Shown here in pieces: positions 17,272 to 26,246 of a stretch of 64,000 bases of DNA. This stretch comes from Nitrospira sp. GTDB lineage: Bacteria; Nitrospirota; Nitrospiria; Nitrospirales; Nitrospiraceae. Below the pieces are notes generated by a model. The model searched no databases and was not told where the DNA came from. It worked only from the letters and a program-made list of their open reading frames with translations. A program made the position numbers and the translations under genes. Location of the stretch: NCBI GenBank assembly GCA_030123625.1, contig CP126121.1:2520179-2584178 (forward strand). Direction: 5' to 3'. Numbering within the stretch: the first letter of the stretch is position 1; every line of letters starts with the position of its first letter.

Positions 17272-18825
17272 ATGATCGCTCTGGTATTGGCCGTTGTGAC
17301 TCTCCTGCCAATGACCGCACTGGCGGAACCGGTGATCGACTCGCGTGCCGTGCAGGCCCAGTCGACTCGCACCGCACCACTGACCATCGGAGAAGTGCTG
17401 GCTCGAATCGAGTTGACGCATCCGCTGCTTCGGGGGATGGGAGCCGAGCGAGCGAAGGCCCGGGCGAAGATCCTCAAGGCGCTCGGGGCCTGGGAACCGA
17501 CGGTCAAGAGCTATTCACAGACCGAACGTTATCAAACGTGGAATCTCACGACGGCTTTCGACATTCCGAGTCAACATACGGGAGGATATAACGACAGCAC
17601 GATCCAGATCGGGCATCCCTGGGGGTTCCGGGTCGAAGGCGGCCTTCGCAGCGGCTACGGGGACGCCGGCAATAACAACCGCATTGCTTTTCCCTCTGAG
17701 CTACTGGCCACTTATCATACGCAACATTTCTACTACGGCGGGTCGTTCCACCTGCTACGAGGCCTCATGGTCAATGAGGAGAACGCCCAGTTTCAACAGG
17801 CCGAACTTGCGGGGCCGCAAGCGGAGATCAAGGTGGCGCAGAAACGGCAAGACCTCTATCTCGCCGGCGCCGTGCAGTACTGGGATTGGCAGGTCGCCGT
17901 CAAGCAAGCCGACGTTGTGAAGCGCGCTTTGGCCGTGGCCGAAGAACGGTTCACGCAGATCGAGGGTCAGGCCAAGCGTGGGCTGTCCTCGCCGCTCGAC
18001 GTGATCGAAGCCAATCAAGAAGTCCAGCGACGCCGAGAGGCAGCCATCGCCGCGCAACGGAAGGTGGAGTATGAGCAGTACAAGCTGTCCCTCTTTCTCT
18101 GGGAGAACAACGAGCCGGTGACGCCGCGACCGGAATGGGCGCCTGAATTCCAGGGCGAAACGCCGCTCCCGACCGAGGACGAGGTTGCGGCCTATAAAGT
18201 GGAGGCGAAAGAAGCGCGGCCGGAAGTGCAGGAGCTCTACATCGAAGCCAAGATGAACAATATCGACATCAAGCTCGCCAAGAACAAACTGCTCCCAAAG
18301 TTGGATTTGGAAGGGGCGCCGCAACCTAACTTCGCGGATTGGATGGTGGGATACCAGTGGCGGCTCGGCCTGCACGCTGAGATGCCGCTGTTCCAGCGGG
18401 AAGCGCGTGGGAAGGTCATGGCCGCGGAAGTGAGCCAGCAGCAATTGGCATTGAAGCAGCACTATGCAGAGCAGCAAGTCACCTTCGACGTGGACAACTG
18501 GCTCTCGGCTCAAGTGCGCGCCAGAGACAGGGTGGCAGCGGCGACGGAAGCGCTGCGGTTGGCCAAGACGTTGGAAGAAGGTGAGCGCACGAGGTTTAAC
18601 ATGGGGGCCACCACCGTGTTATTCGTGAACCTCCGTGAGCGCAACGTGGTGCAACAGGCGTACCAGCTGTATCGGGCGCAGGCCGACTACGCCGTGTCGC
18701 GTGGAGGGATGCTGTGGGCAAGGGGCTCGTTGTCGAAGCCCTGGCCCGAAAGGGAGCTGGCCAGGTACGGGAATCCTCTGACAGCGGCGGGCATGAACGG
18801 CTACAAACAACCGGGACGCGATTAA
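17272..18825 (+). CDS. TolC-like outer-membrane efflux protein, copy 1
   Basis: Forms the trimeric outer-membrane channel of a tripartite exporter. The 517-residue product has a signal peptide (MIALVLAVVTLLPMTALA) and two outer-membrane-efflux-protein repeats rich in long helices (AEERFTQIEGQAKRG, EAALAAQRKVEYEQYKLSLF-type segments, LRLAKTLEEGERTRFN). The start at 17272 is favoured by AAAGGAG eight bases upstream over an in-frame GTG at 17254. The middle of the gene is nearly identical in DNA to copy 2, while residues of about 80-150 and the segment before MPLFQRE differ. First of three tandem paralogues; an ABC exporter and HlyD adaptor follow. Confidence 0.88.
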   Translation: MIALVLAVVTLLPMTALAEPVIDSRAVQAQSTRTAPLTIGEVLARIELTHPLLRGMGAERAKARAKILKALGAWEPTVKSYSQTERYQTWNLTTAFDIPSQHTGGYNDSTIQIGHPWGFRVEGGLRSGYGDAGNNNRIAFPSELLATYHTQHFYYGGSFHLLRGLMVNEENAQFQQAELAGPQAEIKVAQKRQDLYLAGAVQYWDWQVAVKQADVVKRALAVAEERFTQIEGQAKRGLSSPLDVIEANQEVQRRREAAIAAQRKVEYEQYKLSLFLWENNEPVTPRPEWAPEFQGETPLPTEDEVAAYKVEAKEARPEVQELYIEAKMNNIDIKLAKNKLLPKLDLEGAPQPNFADWMVGYQWRLGLHAEMPLFQREARGKVMAAEVSQQQLALKQHYAEQQVTFDVDNWLSAQVRARDRVAAATEALRLAKTLEEGERTRFNMGATTVLFVNLRERNVVQQAYQLYRAQADYAVSRGGMLWARGSLSKPWPERELARYGNPLTAAGMNGYKQPGRD

Positions 18826-18847
18826 TTCGGCACAAGGAGTACCGTCG

Positions 18848-20392
18848 ATGGCCGCTCTATTACTCCTGATCCTCATCTTGCTTCCCGTGGCGACACTGGC
18901 GGAACCGGTGCACGATTCAAGCGCGTTGAAGGCGCAGTCCGCCCGCACCGAGCCGCTGACCATCAGCGAAGTGCTCGCCCGTATTGAGTTGACGCATCCG
19001 CTGCTTCGGGCGACGGGGGTTGAGCGGATGGAGGCCCGGGCGAAGATCCTGAAGGCGCTCGGGGCCTGGGAACCGATCTTCAGGAACGAGACAGAGGCGG
19101 GTCGATATCAGAGTTGGAATTTCCTGGCCGTCGAGCTTGAGGCTACGGGGGGATTTAACGACACCACGCTCGAGATGGGGCATCCTTGGGGCTTTACGAT
19201 GAAAGGCGGGATCCGTAACGGATTTGGGGATCGCTACACGCAAAACGCCACTACGTTCATCCCTGATCTAAATCTCTTCTATGCTCAGCAACAAGCGCTC
19301 TTCGGTGGGTCGGCCCACCTGCTGCGCGGCTTCATGATGAACGAGGAGTACGCCGACTTCCAGAAGGCCGAACTCGCGGGGCCGCAGGCGGAGATCGCGG
19401 TGGCGCAGAAACGGCAAGACCTCTATCTCGCCGGCGCCGTGCAGTACTGGGATTGGCAAGTGGCTGTGAAGCAGAACGAAGTGCAGCAGCGGACTCTGGC
19501 CGTGGCCGAAGAACGGCTCACGCAGATTGAAGGGCAGGCCAAGCGCGGGCTGTCTTCGCCGCTCGATGTGATCGAAGCCAATAAAGAAGTTCAGCGACGT
19601 CGAGAGGCAGCCATCGCCGCCCAGCGGAAGGTGGAGTATGAGCAGTACAAACTGTCCCTCTTTCTCTGGCAGGACGGCGAGCCGGTCACGCCGCGACCGG
19701 AATGGGCGCCGGAATTCCAGGGCGAAACACCACTCCCGACCAAAGAGGAGGTCGCGGCCTATAAAGTGGAGGCGAAAGAAGATCGGCCGGAAGTGAGGGA
19801 GCTCTACATCGAAGCCAAGATGAACAATATCGACATCAAGCTTGCCAAGAACCACCTGCTCCCAAAGTTCGATTTTCGGGGGGGACAAATGCCGTTCGCC
19901 CTGGACTGGCTTGTGGGAATCGGGTATCGGTTCGAAGCGGACTTTGAGATGCCGCTGTTCCAGCGGAAAGGGCGGGGGGAGGTCATGTATGCGGAAGCGG
20001 ACCAGCAACAATTGGTCATGAAACAGCTGTACACCGAGCAACAAGTCAGCGTCGACGTGGACAACTGGCTCTCGGCCCAAGTGCGGGCCAGAGACCGGGT
20101 GAAGGCGGCGACGGAAGCGCTGCGGTTGGCTAAGACGCTGGAGGAGGGCGAACGGACCCGATTCAACATGGGCGCGAGTACCGTCCTCTTTGTGAACGTC
20201 CGTGAGCGCAACGTGGTGGAACAGGCGTACCAGCTGTATCGGGCGCAGGCCGACTATGCAATATCTAAAGGCGGTATGCTGTGGGCCAAGGGAGCCTTGT
20301 CGAAGCCGTGGCCCGAAAGCGAGTTGGCCAAGTACGGGAACCCGGTGACGGCGGCGGGTATGAACGGCTACAAACGACCGGGGCGCGATTAA
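18848..20392 (+). CDS. TolC-like outer-membrane efflux protein, copy 2
   Basis: The 514-residue paralogue of the preceding gene has the same architecture: a signal peptide (MAALLLLILILLPVATLA), then two helical-barrel repeats. It shares long stretches with copy 1, including the LYLAGAVQYWDWQVAVKQ, RGLSSPLDVIEAN and RPEWAPEFQGETPLPT segments. The C-terminal GMNGYKRPGRD end and the following TTAATTCGGC intergenic sequence are also shared, so the duplicated unit includes the spacer. Differences cluster near residues 80-155 and 340-375, which in TolC would fall toward the extracellular barrel and the channel wall. It starts 22 bases after copy 1, with AAGGAG upstream. Confidence 0.88.
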   Translation: MAALLLLILILLPVATLAEPVHDSSALKAQSARTEPLTISEVLARIELTHPLLRATGVERMEARAKILKALGAWEPIFRNETEAGRYQSWNFLAVELEATGGFNDTTLEMGHPWGFTMKGGIRNGFGDRYTQNATTFIPDLNLFYAQQQALFGGSAHLLRGFMMNEEYADFQKAELAGPQAEIAVAQKRQDLYLAGAVQYWDWQVAVKQNEVQQRTLAVAEERLTQIEGQAKRGLSSPLDVIEANKEVQRRREAAIAAQRKVEYEQYKLSLFLWQDGEPVTPRPEWAPEFQGETPLPTKEEVAAYKVEAKEDRPEVRELYIEAKMNNIDIKLAKNHLLPKFDFRGGQMPFALDWLVGIGYRFEADFEMPLFQRKGRGEVMYAEADQQQLVMKQLYTEQQVSVDVDNWLSAQVRARDRVKAATEALRLAKTLEEGERTRFNMGASTVLFVNVRERNVVEQAYQLYRAQADYAISKGGMLWAKGALSKPWPESELAKYGNPVTAAGMNGYKRPGRD

Positions 20393-20417
20393 TTCGGCAA
20401 CAAAGGAGCATCCTTCC

Positions 20418-22016
20418 TTGATCCTTCTCTTGCTGTTGTCATTGATGAGTGTGCCGGCGACCGCATTGGCGGACCCGGTGATCGACTCGAGTGCCGTGCG
20501 GGCTCAGTCGACTCGCACCGCTCCCCTGACCATTGAAGAGGTGCTGGCCAGGATTGAGTTGACCCATCCGCTGCTCCGAGCAATGGGACTGGAGCGGGCG
20601 CAGGCCCGGGCGAAAGTCCTGAAAGCGTTGGGTGCCTGGGAGCCGAAGGTTCGGAACGAGCTCGAATTCGATCGGTATGAAACGTATAATCTGACGAACG
20701 TTTCAGGCGCTCCGAATAAATTGAGTGTTGGCTATAACGATACCTATCTCCAGGTCGGGCACCCCTGGGGGTGGGAGATCTTCGGCGGCATCCGTAACGG
20801 CTTTGGGGATAGAGCCACTCTCATTGGCAGTGGCAACACCCTCACTCCGACTCATGTCCCACAGAGTCCCGCTGTGGCAATCCCGCAAGACCTGCAACTG
20901 TTCTATCCGCAGCAATCGGCCATCGTCGGCGGAGCGTTTAATCTCCTGCGGGGATTCATGGTCAACGAAGCGTATGCCGGGTTGCAACAGGCGGAGATCG
21001 CCGGGCCGCAAGCCGAGGTGAAGGTGGCTCAGAAACGGCAAGATCTCTATCTCGCCGGGGCCGTTCAATACTGGGATTGGCAGGTCGCCGTCAAACAAGC
21101 CGATGTGGTGAAGCGTGCGCTGGCAGTCGCGGAAGAGCGCTATCGCATGGTTGAGGGGAGAGCCAAAGCCGGCGCGGTCGCCCCGATCGACGTGGTCGAA
21201 GCCCGAGAAGAAGTTCAGCGCCGTCGAGAAGCTGCCATTGCCGCGCAACGGAAGGTGGAGTATGAGCAATATAAGCTGGCGCTTTTTCTCTGGGAAAACG
21301 GCGAGCCGGTGACGCCGAGACCGGAATGGGCCCCCGAATTTCAGGGGGAAACGCCGTTACCGAGCGAAGCGGATGTGGCGGCATTCAAGGTGGAAGCTGC
21401 GGAAGACCGTCCAGAAGTGCGCGATCTCTACATTGAAGCCAAATTGAACCTTGTCGAACTGAAACTGGCGAAGAATAATCTGCTTCCAAAGCTAACGCTT
21501 GAGGGGGGGCCGCAAACGGGCGCTATCTATGTTTTTGGCGGGTTCGCTTACAAAGTAGGTGTTTTCTTCAGTATGCCGTTGTTCAATCGGGCTGCCCGAG
21601 GGAAGGTCCTTCACGCGGAGGCTGAGCAGGAACGATTGGCCTATAAGCAAGCCTATACCGAGCGACAAGTTCAGATCGACATTGATAACTGGCTCTCAGC
21701 GATGGTTCGAGCCCGAGACCGAGTGAAAGCCTCGACAGAGGCTCTGCGCTTGGCCAAGACCTTAGAAGAAGGCGAACGAGCCCGGTTTAATATGGGAGCA
21801 ACGAGCGTACTCTTCGTCAACATACGAGAGCGTGCGGTGGTCGAAGCGGCTTATGAGCTCTACCGTGCCCAAGCCGACTATGCGGTGTCTCGGGGAGGGA
21901 TGCTCTGGGCAAGGGGAGCGCTATCGAAGCCGCTGGCCGACAATGTGCTGGCCAAGTATGGGGATGCACTGCACGCAGCCGGTTCGTCCGGACGCAAACT
22001 GTTAGGGCGGGATTGA
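20418..22016 (+). CDS. TolC-like outer-membrane efflux protein, copy 3
   Basis: The 532-residue third paralogue is clearly more diverged in DNA than copies 1 and 2 but keeps the same domain plan. It has a signal peptide (LLLLSLMSVPATALA), the LYLAGAVQYWDWQVAVKQ and RPEWAPEFQGETPLP landmarks and the LAKTLEEGERARFNMG segment. The difference hot spot near residues 80-170 carries an insertion of about 15 residues. The start is TTG at 20418, with AAAGGAG upstream, the same spacing motif as in the other copies. It ends LGRKLLGRD-like, without the GMNGYK end of the first two. A 9-base inverted repeat follows, then the ABC exporter. Confidence 0.87.
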   Translation: MILLLLLSLMSVPATALADPVIDSSAVRAQSTRTAPLTIEEVLARIELTHPLLRAMGLERAQARAKVLKALGAWEPKVRNELEFDRYETYNLTNVSGAPNKLSVGYNDTYLQVGHPWGWEIFGGIRNGFGDRATLIGSGNTLTPTHVPQSPAVAIPQDLQLFYPQQSAIVGGAFNLLRGFMVNEAYAGLQQAEIAGPQAEVKVAQKRQDLYLAGAVQYWDWQVAVKQADVVKRALAVAEERYRMVEGRAKAGAVAPIDVVEAREEVQRRREAAIAAQRKVEYEQYKLALFLWENGEPVTPRPEWAPEFQGETPLPSEADVAAFKVEAAEDRPEVRDLYIEAKLNLVELKLAKNNLLPKLTLEGGPQTGAIYVFGGFAYKVGVFFSMPLFNRAARGKVLHAEAEQERLAYKQAYTERQVQIDIDNWLSAMVRARDRVKASTEALRLAKTLEEGERARFNMGATSVLFVNIRERAVVEAAYELYRAQADYAVSRGGMLWARGALSKPLADNVLAKYGDALHAAGSSGRKLLGRD

Positions 22017-22022
22017 GGTGGT

Positions 22023-22071
22023 GAATGAACTTTTTGGGATCGGTATTTCGGTATTAGCGTATAGTTCATTC
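22023..22071 (+). terminator. Stem-loop between the third TolC gene and the ABC exporter
   Basis: GAATGAACT (22023-22031) and AGTTCATTC (22063-22071) are perfect 9-base complements around a 31-base loop that holds a repeated CGGTATT. It starts six bases after the TolC stop. No T-run follows the right arm, so it may be a weak terminator, a processing or stability hairpin, or a regulatory element for the ABC gene. Confidence 0.4.
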
Positions 22072-22173
22072 GTTGGGCTTGGATGTAGGTTCCCAAACGT
22101 GATGTAGTTCAGCCGTCATTAAGTTCAGCAAGGTGCCGATCAATCACATTCTGACTTATTACTGGGGGTGCTC

Positions 22174-23850
22174 ATGAAAGAACCTCAGGGCGAAAGTTAT
22201 CAGGGCCTGTTCGAAGCACTGATGAAACAGCTTTCCGTGGCTATGCGGGCTGAGAAAAAAATCATGAGTCTGATTTTTTCTTATGCCCTGGCCGTTGGGT
22301 TCTTTTCTCTTATCATCCCGTTGACCGTGCAGGAGTTGGTCAGCACCTTTTCCTATGCGGTTCAGCCGGTCATGATTTGGACTCTGACCAGCATCATGCT
22401 GGCAGTTCTGTTGTTTGTCGGTCTTTTTAAGACGTTTCATTTCTATGCGGTTGATGTCGTGCAACGCCGGATCTTTGCAAGAGTAGCCGTGGCGATGGTT
22501 GAACAGCTTCCTCGAAATCGATTTAAAGGAGCGCGATCCGATCTTTCGAATTACTTCATCGAAACGGTCTTCATGCAACGTGCCTTGTCCACGCTGCTCA
22601 TTGACCTGTTGAACGTCGTGGTGGGTGGAACGGTCGGCATGATCGTGTTGGTCGTGTATCACCCGTATTTTCTTGTGTACAACCTTCTGCTCATGGCCGG
22701 GTTTGGGCTCACGTTTTTCGTGCTCTCTCGGGGAGCACTGAAGACAACCCTCGCCATGTCTCACGCGAAGTACGACGTCTTCAATTGGATTCAAGAAATT
22801 TCGCGGAATGCGTTGCAGTTGAAAGCCACCGACAGCCGCCCATTTCTCATGCAGAAGACGAATGATCTTGTCAATCGGTACGTCGAAACCCGGAAGGCTC
22901 GGTTTGCCGTTCTCGTGCGGCAGTATATCGGTTCAGTGGGCGGACAAGCGATTGCACAATCCGGCGCTCTTGCCCTTGCAGCCTATCTCATGGCATCAGG
23001 GCAATTGACCCTTGGGCAGTTAGTCGCTGTTCAGGCGGTGGTCGGCGCACTCGTCATCAATTTCGATTCTCTGATCAAAAACATGGGATATGTGTATTAT
23101 TTTTTCACGTCCCTGACACATCTCGATGAGGTCTTTAGGCAGGAGCAGGATTACGTCTCAGTCGAATCCGCTGTGGCCCTGCCTAAACATTTGACTCAAG
23201 GAGTGCGCGTCACCTGTAAGGGCGTCAGTTTGGTTCATGGCGGAGTGTCTGTCTTTGACGGCTTCAATCTAGATGTCGCACCGGGCGAGAAGCTGGGGAT
23301 CTACGCGCGGACAACGGGGGCAAAAACCGCTTTGGCTAGAGTACTGGGGGGACTCGAAACACCGACCAATGGAGTCGTTCAGTACAATGGCGTGGATCTC
23401 CGGTATATCGATCCAAATGCCATCAACCAATGCCGCAGTGTCATGATCGACTCGCAGTTATCGTTGATTAAGGGAACCATTGAAGAAAATATCGTCATGG
23501 GGCGTTCCTATGTTACCTATGATGATCTGAACTGGGCTCTCCGTTTCACAGAGCTTGAGGAAGATGTCGAGGGGTTGGCACGCGGTGTTAAGTCCGATAT
23601 TTCCATGCTGGGAGAATCACTTTCGCCCACTCACATTGTGCAGATTCTTTTGGCTCGAGCGATTCTAGGACGTCCACAAGTCCTTATATTTGACGGCTTG
23701 ATTCACTCGCTTGAGCCAGCGTTGCGCGAGCGTGTGCTTCGTCGGTTGTGCTCTAAAGATGAAGCATGGTCGGTTATCTTCGTATCGACGGATCCCAATC
23801 TTACGGATCATGCCGATCGTCGTATTATGCTGCACCATGCTCATGCGTAA
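22174..23850 (+). CDS. ABC exporter, permease-ATPase fusion with eroded ATPase motifs
   Basis: The 558-residue protein has a type I ABC transmembrane domain (residues about 25-310, several clear spans) fused to a nucleotide-binding domain. By position it should be the inner-membrane motor of the TolC/HlyD locus. However, the ATPase motifs are degraded. The Walker A region reads ARTTGAKT (K and T kept, glycines shifted or lost). The signature is LSPTH instead of LSGGQ, Walker B is LIFDG with the catalytic Glu replaced by Gly, and the H-loop reads VSTDP without the His. The fold itself looks intact (GTIEENI, LLARAIL). ATP binding may be weak and hydrolysis is doubtful. The ATG start has GGGGGTG upstream. 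Confidence 0.8.
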   Translation: MKEPQGESYQGLFEALMKQLSVAMRAEKKIMSLIFSYALAVGFFSLIIPLTVQELVSTFSYAVQPVMIWTLTSIMLAVLLFVGLFKTFHFYAVDVVQRRIFARVAVAMVEQLPRNRFKGARSDLSNYFIETVFMQRALSTLLIDLLNVVVGGTVGMIVLVVYHPYFLVYNLLLMAGFGLTFFVLSRGALKTTLAMSHAKYDVFNWIQEISRNALQLKATDSRPFLMQKTNDLVNRYVETRKARFAVLVRQYIGSVGGQAIAQSGALALAAYLMASGQLTLGQLVAVQAVVGALVINFDSLIKNMGYVYYFFTSLTHLDEVFRQEQDYVSVESAVALPKHLTQGVRVTCKGVSLVHGGVSVFDGFNLDVAPGEKLGIYARTTGAKTALARVLGGLETPTNGVVQYNGVDLRYIDPNAINQCRSVMIDSQLSLIKGTIEENIVMGRSYVTYDDLNWALRFTELEEDVEGLARGVKSDISMLGESLSPTHIVQILLARAILGRPQVLIFDGLIHSLEPALRERVLRRLCSKDEAWSVIFVSTDPNLTDHADRRIMLHHAHA

Positions 23851-23895
23851 ACGGTTGGAATGGCAAATCAACACCGGTAAATTAATGGAGGCTCC

Positions 23896-25341
23896 ATGGC
23901 TAGCCTAGGTCGCGGTGTCGAAGGCAGCGGGGAACGTGCGCTGGTCAAGCGAGGGGTGGGCTTGGAAGCGATCACGATCGAACAGGGACCCACATTGTCC
24001 AAGTTGCCATGCTGGGAAGCGGTACAGATTCCAGGAGGAATGTTTACGGCATCTCGTGCCATACTGACAATTCTTCTGCTCTTTCTCATCGTCCTTGAGT
24101 TCGTCCCATGGACGCAGACCATCGCTGTGAACGGGAAAGTTTCTGCTTATACTCCCTATGACCGTCCGCAGCAGATCGAATCTCGGATAACGGGCCGTGT
24201 CAAGGCGTGGCATATTTATGAAGGAGTGAAGGTCAAAAAAGGCGATCTCGTCGGCGAATTGGAGGACTACGACCCGACCTTCATGGCACCCGAGATCCTC
24301 CCGCTCTTCGAACAACGGAAGGTAGCCCTGGAACAGACGCGCCAAGCAGCACTCGCGAGGGCGGATCAGCTCAATAAGAGAATCGGGGAGATGAAGAAGC
24401 TGGTCCAAGCCGCCGTGCCCTCCGCTGAAGCAAGAGTGGTGGAAGCTGACAACAAAGTGCGGGAAGCACAGCAGAAGGTGGAACAACTTAAGATCGATGT
24501 GCATACAGCGCAACTCAATGTCGACCGGCACCGGCAACTTGTCAGGGACGGGTTGGTTTCACAACGGGAACTTGAGTTAACGATTCAGACGGAAATCGGT
24601 ACAAAAGCAGGTTTGCAGGCAGCACAGGCCAGTCTGTTGGCCGCGGAGCAGGCTCGGTCCGCCTTGAGCTTCGGACGTGATCAAATCACTGCAGATGTGC
24701 AGCAACGGCTCATGGATGCAATAGCATCCCGCGATGCTGCGGTGGCAGAGGCTGCCAAAGCTACGGAGCAGCTGGCGGATATCTCCTATAGACAGCAGGG
24801 GGTTCAGCAACGGATTGAAGCCGCTAAGCTCATAGCGCCGATGGATGGGACTGTCGTCAAGATGGCTAAGGTCGGTATCAATGAAACGGTCAAGCAGGGA
24901 GAGAACCTTGTCACCATTTCTCCACTTGCCTCAGATCCTGCCATCGAAATGGTCGCTGAGGGGTTGGACGCCCCACTTTTGAAACCCGGGCGGAAGGTTC
25001 GGATCTTGTTCTTCGGGGTGCCGGCCATCCCGCTGCCGGCCTGGCCATCATTGATGGCAGGGACGCGTGGAGGTGTCATCAAAGTGGTTGATCAAATCGA
25101 CGATGGAAAAGGAAATTATCGATTCTGGGTCGTTCCTGACCCGGATGATCCTCAACCATGGCCTGAGCAGGCTCAAGTGAGGCAGGGCACAAAGGTATTG
25201 GGTTGGGTGATTATGAATCGTGTTCCTCTTTGGTACGAACTGTGGCGGCGCTTTAACTTCTTCCCCCCGGATTATATTGAGCGGTCACCAAGTGTGTTCG
25301 AGATGTTCGCACCCAAGGTGGCGGCTCCTGGCGGTAAATAG
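23896..25341 (+). CDS. HlyD-family membrane-fusion (adaptor) protein
   Basis: Periplasmic adaptor that joins an inner-membrane transporter to a TolC channel. The 481-residue product starts with a 50-residue cytoplasmic stretch, then one membrane span (AILTILLLFLIVLEFVPW). A lipoyl-like half follows (SRITGRVKAWHIYEGVKVKKGD), then a long coiled-coil hairpin (residues about 130-310), then the second lipoyl half (LIAPMDGTVVKMAKVGINETVKQG) and a beta-barrel domain. The order TolC-ABC-HlyD matches a type I secretion or efflux operon. The start has GGAGG nearby. Two strong hairpins directly after the stop mark the end of the transcription unit. Confidence 0.9.
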   Translation: MASLGRGVEGSGERALVKRGVGLEAITIEQGPTLSKLPCWEAVQIPGGMFTASRAILTILLLFLIVLEFVPWTQTIAVNGKVSAYTPYDRPQQIESRITGRVKAWHIYEGVKVKKGDLVGELEDYDPTFMAPEILPLFEQRKVALEQTRQAALARADQLNKRIGEMKKLVQAAVPSAEARVVEADNKVREAQQKVEQLKIDVHTAQLNVDRHRQLVRDGLVSQRELELTIQTEIGTKAGLQAAQASLLAAEQARSALSFGRDQITADVQQRLMDAIASRDAAVAEAAKATEQLADISYRQQGVQQRIEAAKLIAPMDGTVVKMAKVGINETVKQGENLVTISPLASDPAIEMVAEGLDAPLLKPGRKVRILFFGVPAIPLPAWPSLMAGTRGGVIKVVDQIDDGKGNYRFWVVPDPDDPQPWPEQAQVRQGTKVLGWVIMNRVPLWYELWRRFNFFPPDYIERSPSVFEMFAPKVAAPGGK

Positions 25342-25347
25342 CCGATC

Positions 25348-25370
25348 GTGCGGCACCGATGATGCCGCAC
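25348..25370 (+). terminator. Hairpin just after the HlyD stop
   Basis: GTGCGGCA and TGCCGCAC form a perfect 8-base stem with a 7-base loop, starting six bases after the stop codon. No T-run follows. It probably protects or helps end the export-operon mRNA together with the next hairpin. Confidence 0.5.
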
Positions 25371-25384
25371 ATAGATCATTACTG

Positions 25385-25416
25385 AGGATGGCTCAGGGGA
25401 ATCCCTGAGCCATCCT
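25385..25416 (+). terminator. Strong 14-base hairpin ending the export locus
   Basis: AGGATGGCTCAGGG (25385-25398) and CCCTGAGCCATCCT (25403-25416) pair perfectly around GAAT. The stem is among the most stable in the window, but only TTGCG follows, so it is not a classic T-run terminator. It lies between the HlyD gene and purE. The remaining sequence to purE holds only a candidate short frame with a good ribosome-binding site. Confidence 0.6.
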
Positions 25417-25599
25417 TGCGATCAGTGGTAACTGCAAGCTTTATCCCTCTGTAAATTTTTTGGTGTAACCTCATTTCTCCAACGCATAGCGATCGTAAAC
25501 ATACCTATTACAGCCGACTTCTTCCTACTGGCGATTATTACGAGTGCCTTGTCCCGCTGAGCAGCGCAAAGCGAGCAGATTGCAGGAGGGATAATTGCC

Positions 25600-25719
25600 A
25601 TGACTCCCATCTCCTTGACCTCATTAAATGGACTCGCTAAGGTGCCGCTATGTATTTTATTGCTGGTGGAAACAGAGGTAGACGATGACAAGAGTACAGC
25701 GGGTAGCGAGCCGATCTAG
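25600..25719 (+). CDS. Possible 39-residue upstream reading frame overlapping the purE start
   Basis: A 39-codon frame starts at 25600 with AGGAGGG about ten bases upstream, a better ribosome-binding site than that of purE. It encodes [20 protein letters not shown] followed by an acidic tail and ends 35 bases inside purE in a different frame. No family is recognised. It may be chance, a leader peptide influencing purE, or a remnant of an older gene start. Confidence 0.25.
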   Translation: MTPISLTSLNGLAKVPLCILLLVETEVDDDKSTAGSEPI

Positions 25720-26236
25720 GCAAAAGACAAGCCGAGAGGTCAAGAGTCGTAAACCGTTTGTCGGGATTTTGGGGGGTAGTAAATCAGATTTCCCTATTTT
25801 AAAAAAATCCGGAGCGATCTTGGATGAACTTGGCATTTCCTATGAACTACTCGTCGTTTCAGCCCATCGAACGCCGGATCGCCTTTTCGAGTACGCCACA
25901 AGCGCTCCTGGCCGAGGGGTCAAAGTCATCATTGCAGGAGCTGGAGGAGCAGCTCACCTTCCTGGTATGTTGGCTGCTAAGACCTACATCCCAGTGATCG
26001 GTGTCCCAATTCCAACAGAAAATCTTCGGGGGCTCGATTCCTTATTATCAATTGTCCAGATGCCCAAAGGCATTCCCGTAGCCACCGTTGCGATCGGGGG
26101 TGCTGAGAATGCAGGGCTCCTCGCAGGCCAAATTCTCGCAGGAAGCTATCCTGAAATTGCCGAGCGCATCAAGAACTACCGGGCGACTCAAACGAGGAGC
26201 GTTCTCAATTCTCCAGAGGCCAAAGGCACAAAATGA
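25685..26236 (+). CDS. purE: N5-carboxyaminoimidazole ribonucleotide mutase PurE
   Basis: Converts N5-CAIR to CAIR in purine synthesis. The 183-residue product shows GGSKSDFPI (the GSxSD loop), [10 protein letters not shown] with the catalytic His, and [13 protein letters not shown] for the phosphate site, all of the class I PurE form that works with PurK. The first 20 residues (basic, Arg/Lys-rich) are an extension beyond the usual start. A later internal start is possible, but none with a convincing ribosome-binding site was found. purK starts 10 bases after the stop, forming a purEK pair. Confidence 0.93.
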   Translation: MTRVQRVASRSRQKTSREVKSRKPFVGILGGSKSDFPILKKSGAILDELGISYELLVVSAHRTPDRLFEYATSAPGRGVKVIIAGAGGAAHLPGMLAAKTYIPVIGVPIPTENLRGLDSLLSIVQMPKGIPVATVAIGGAENAGLLAGQILAGSYPEIAERIKNYRATQTRSVLNSPEAKGTK

Positions 26237-26246
26237 GCCGGCAGCT

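Noticed and set aside
17755-18513. 252-codon minus-strand frame inside the first TolC-like gene (similar one inside copy 2)
   Set aside because: It is antisense to a clear coding gene and its His/Leu/Arg-rich product mirrors the codon pattern of the real gene.
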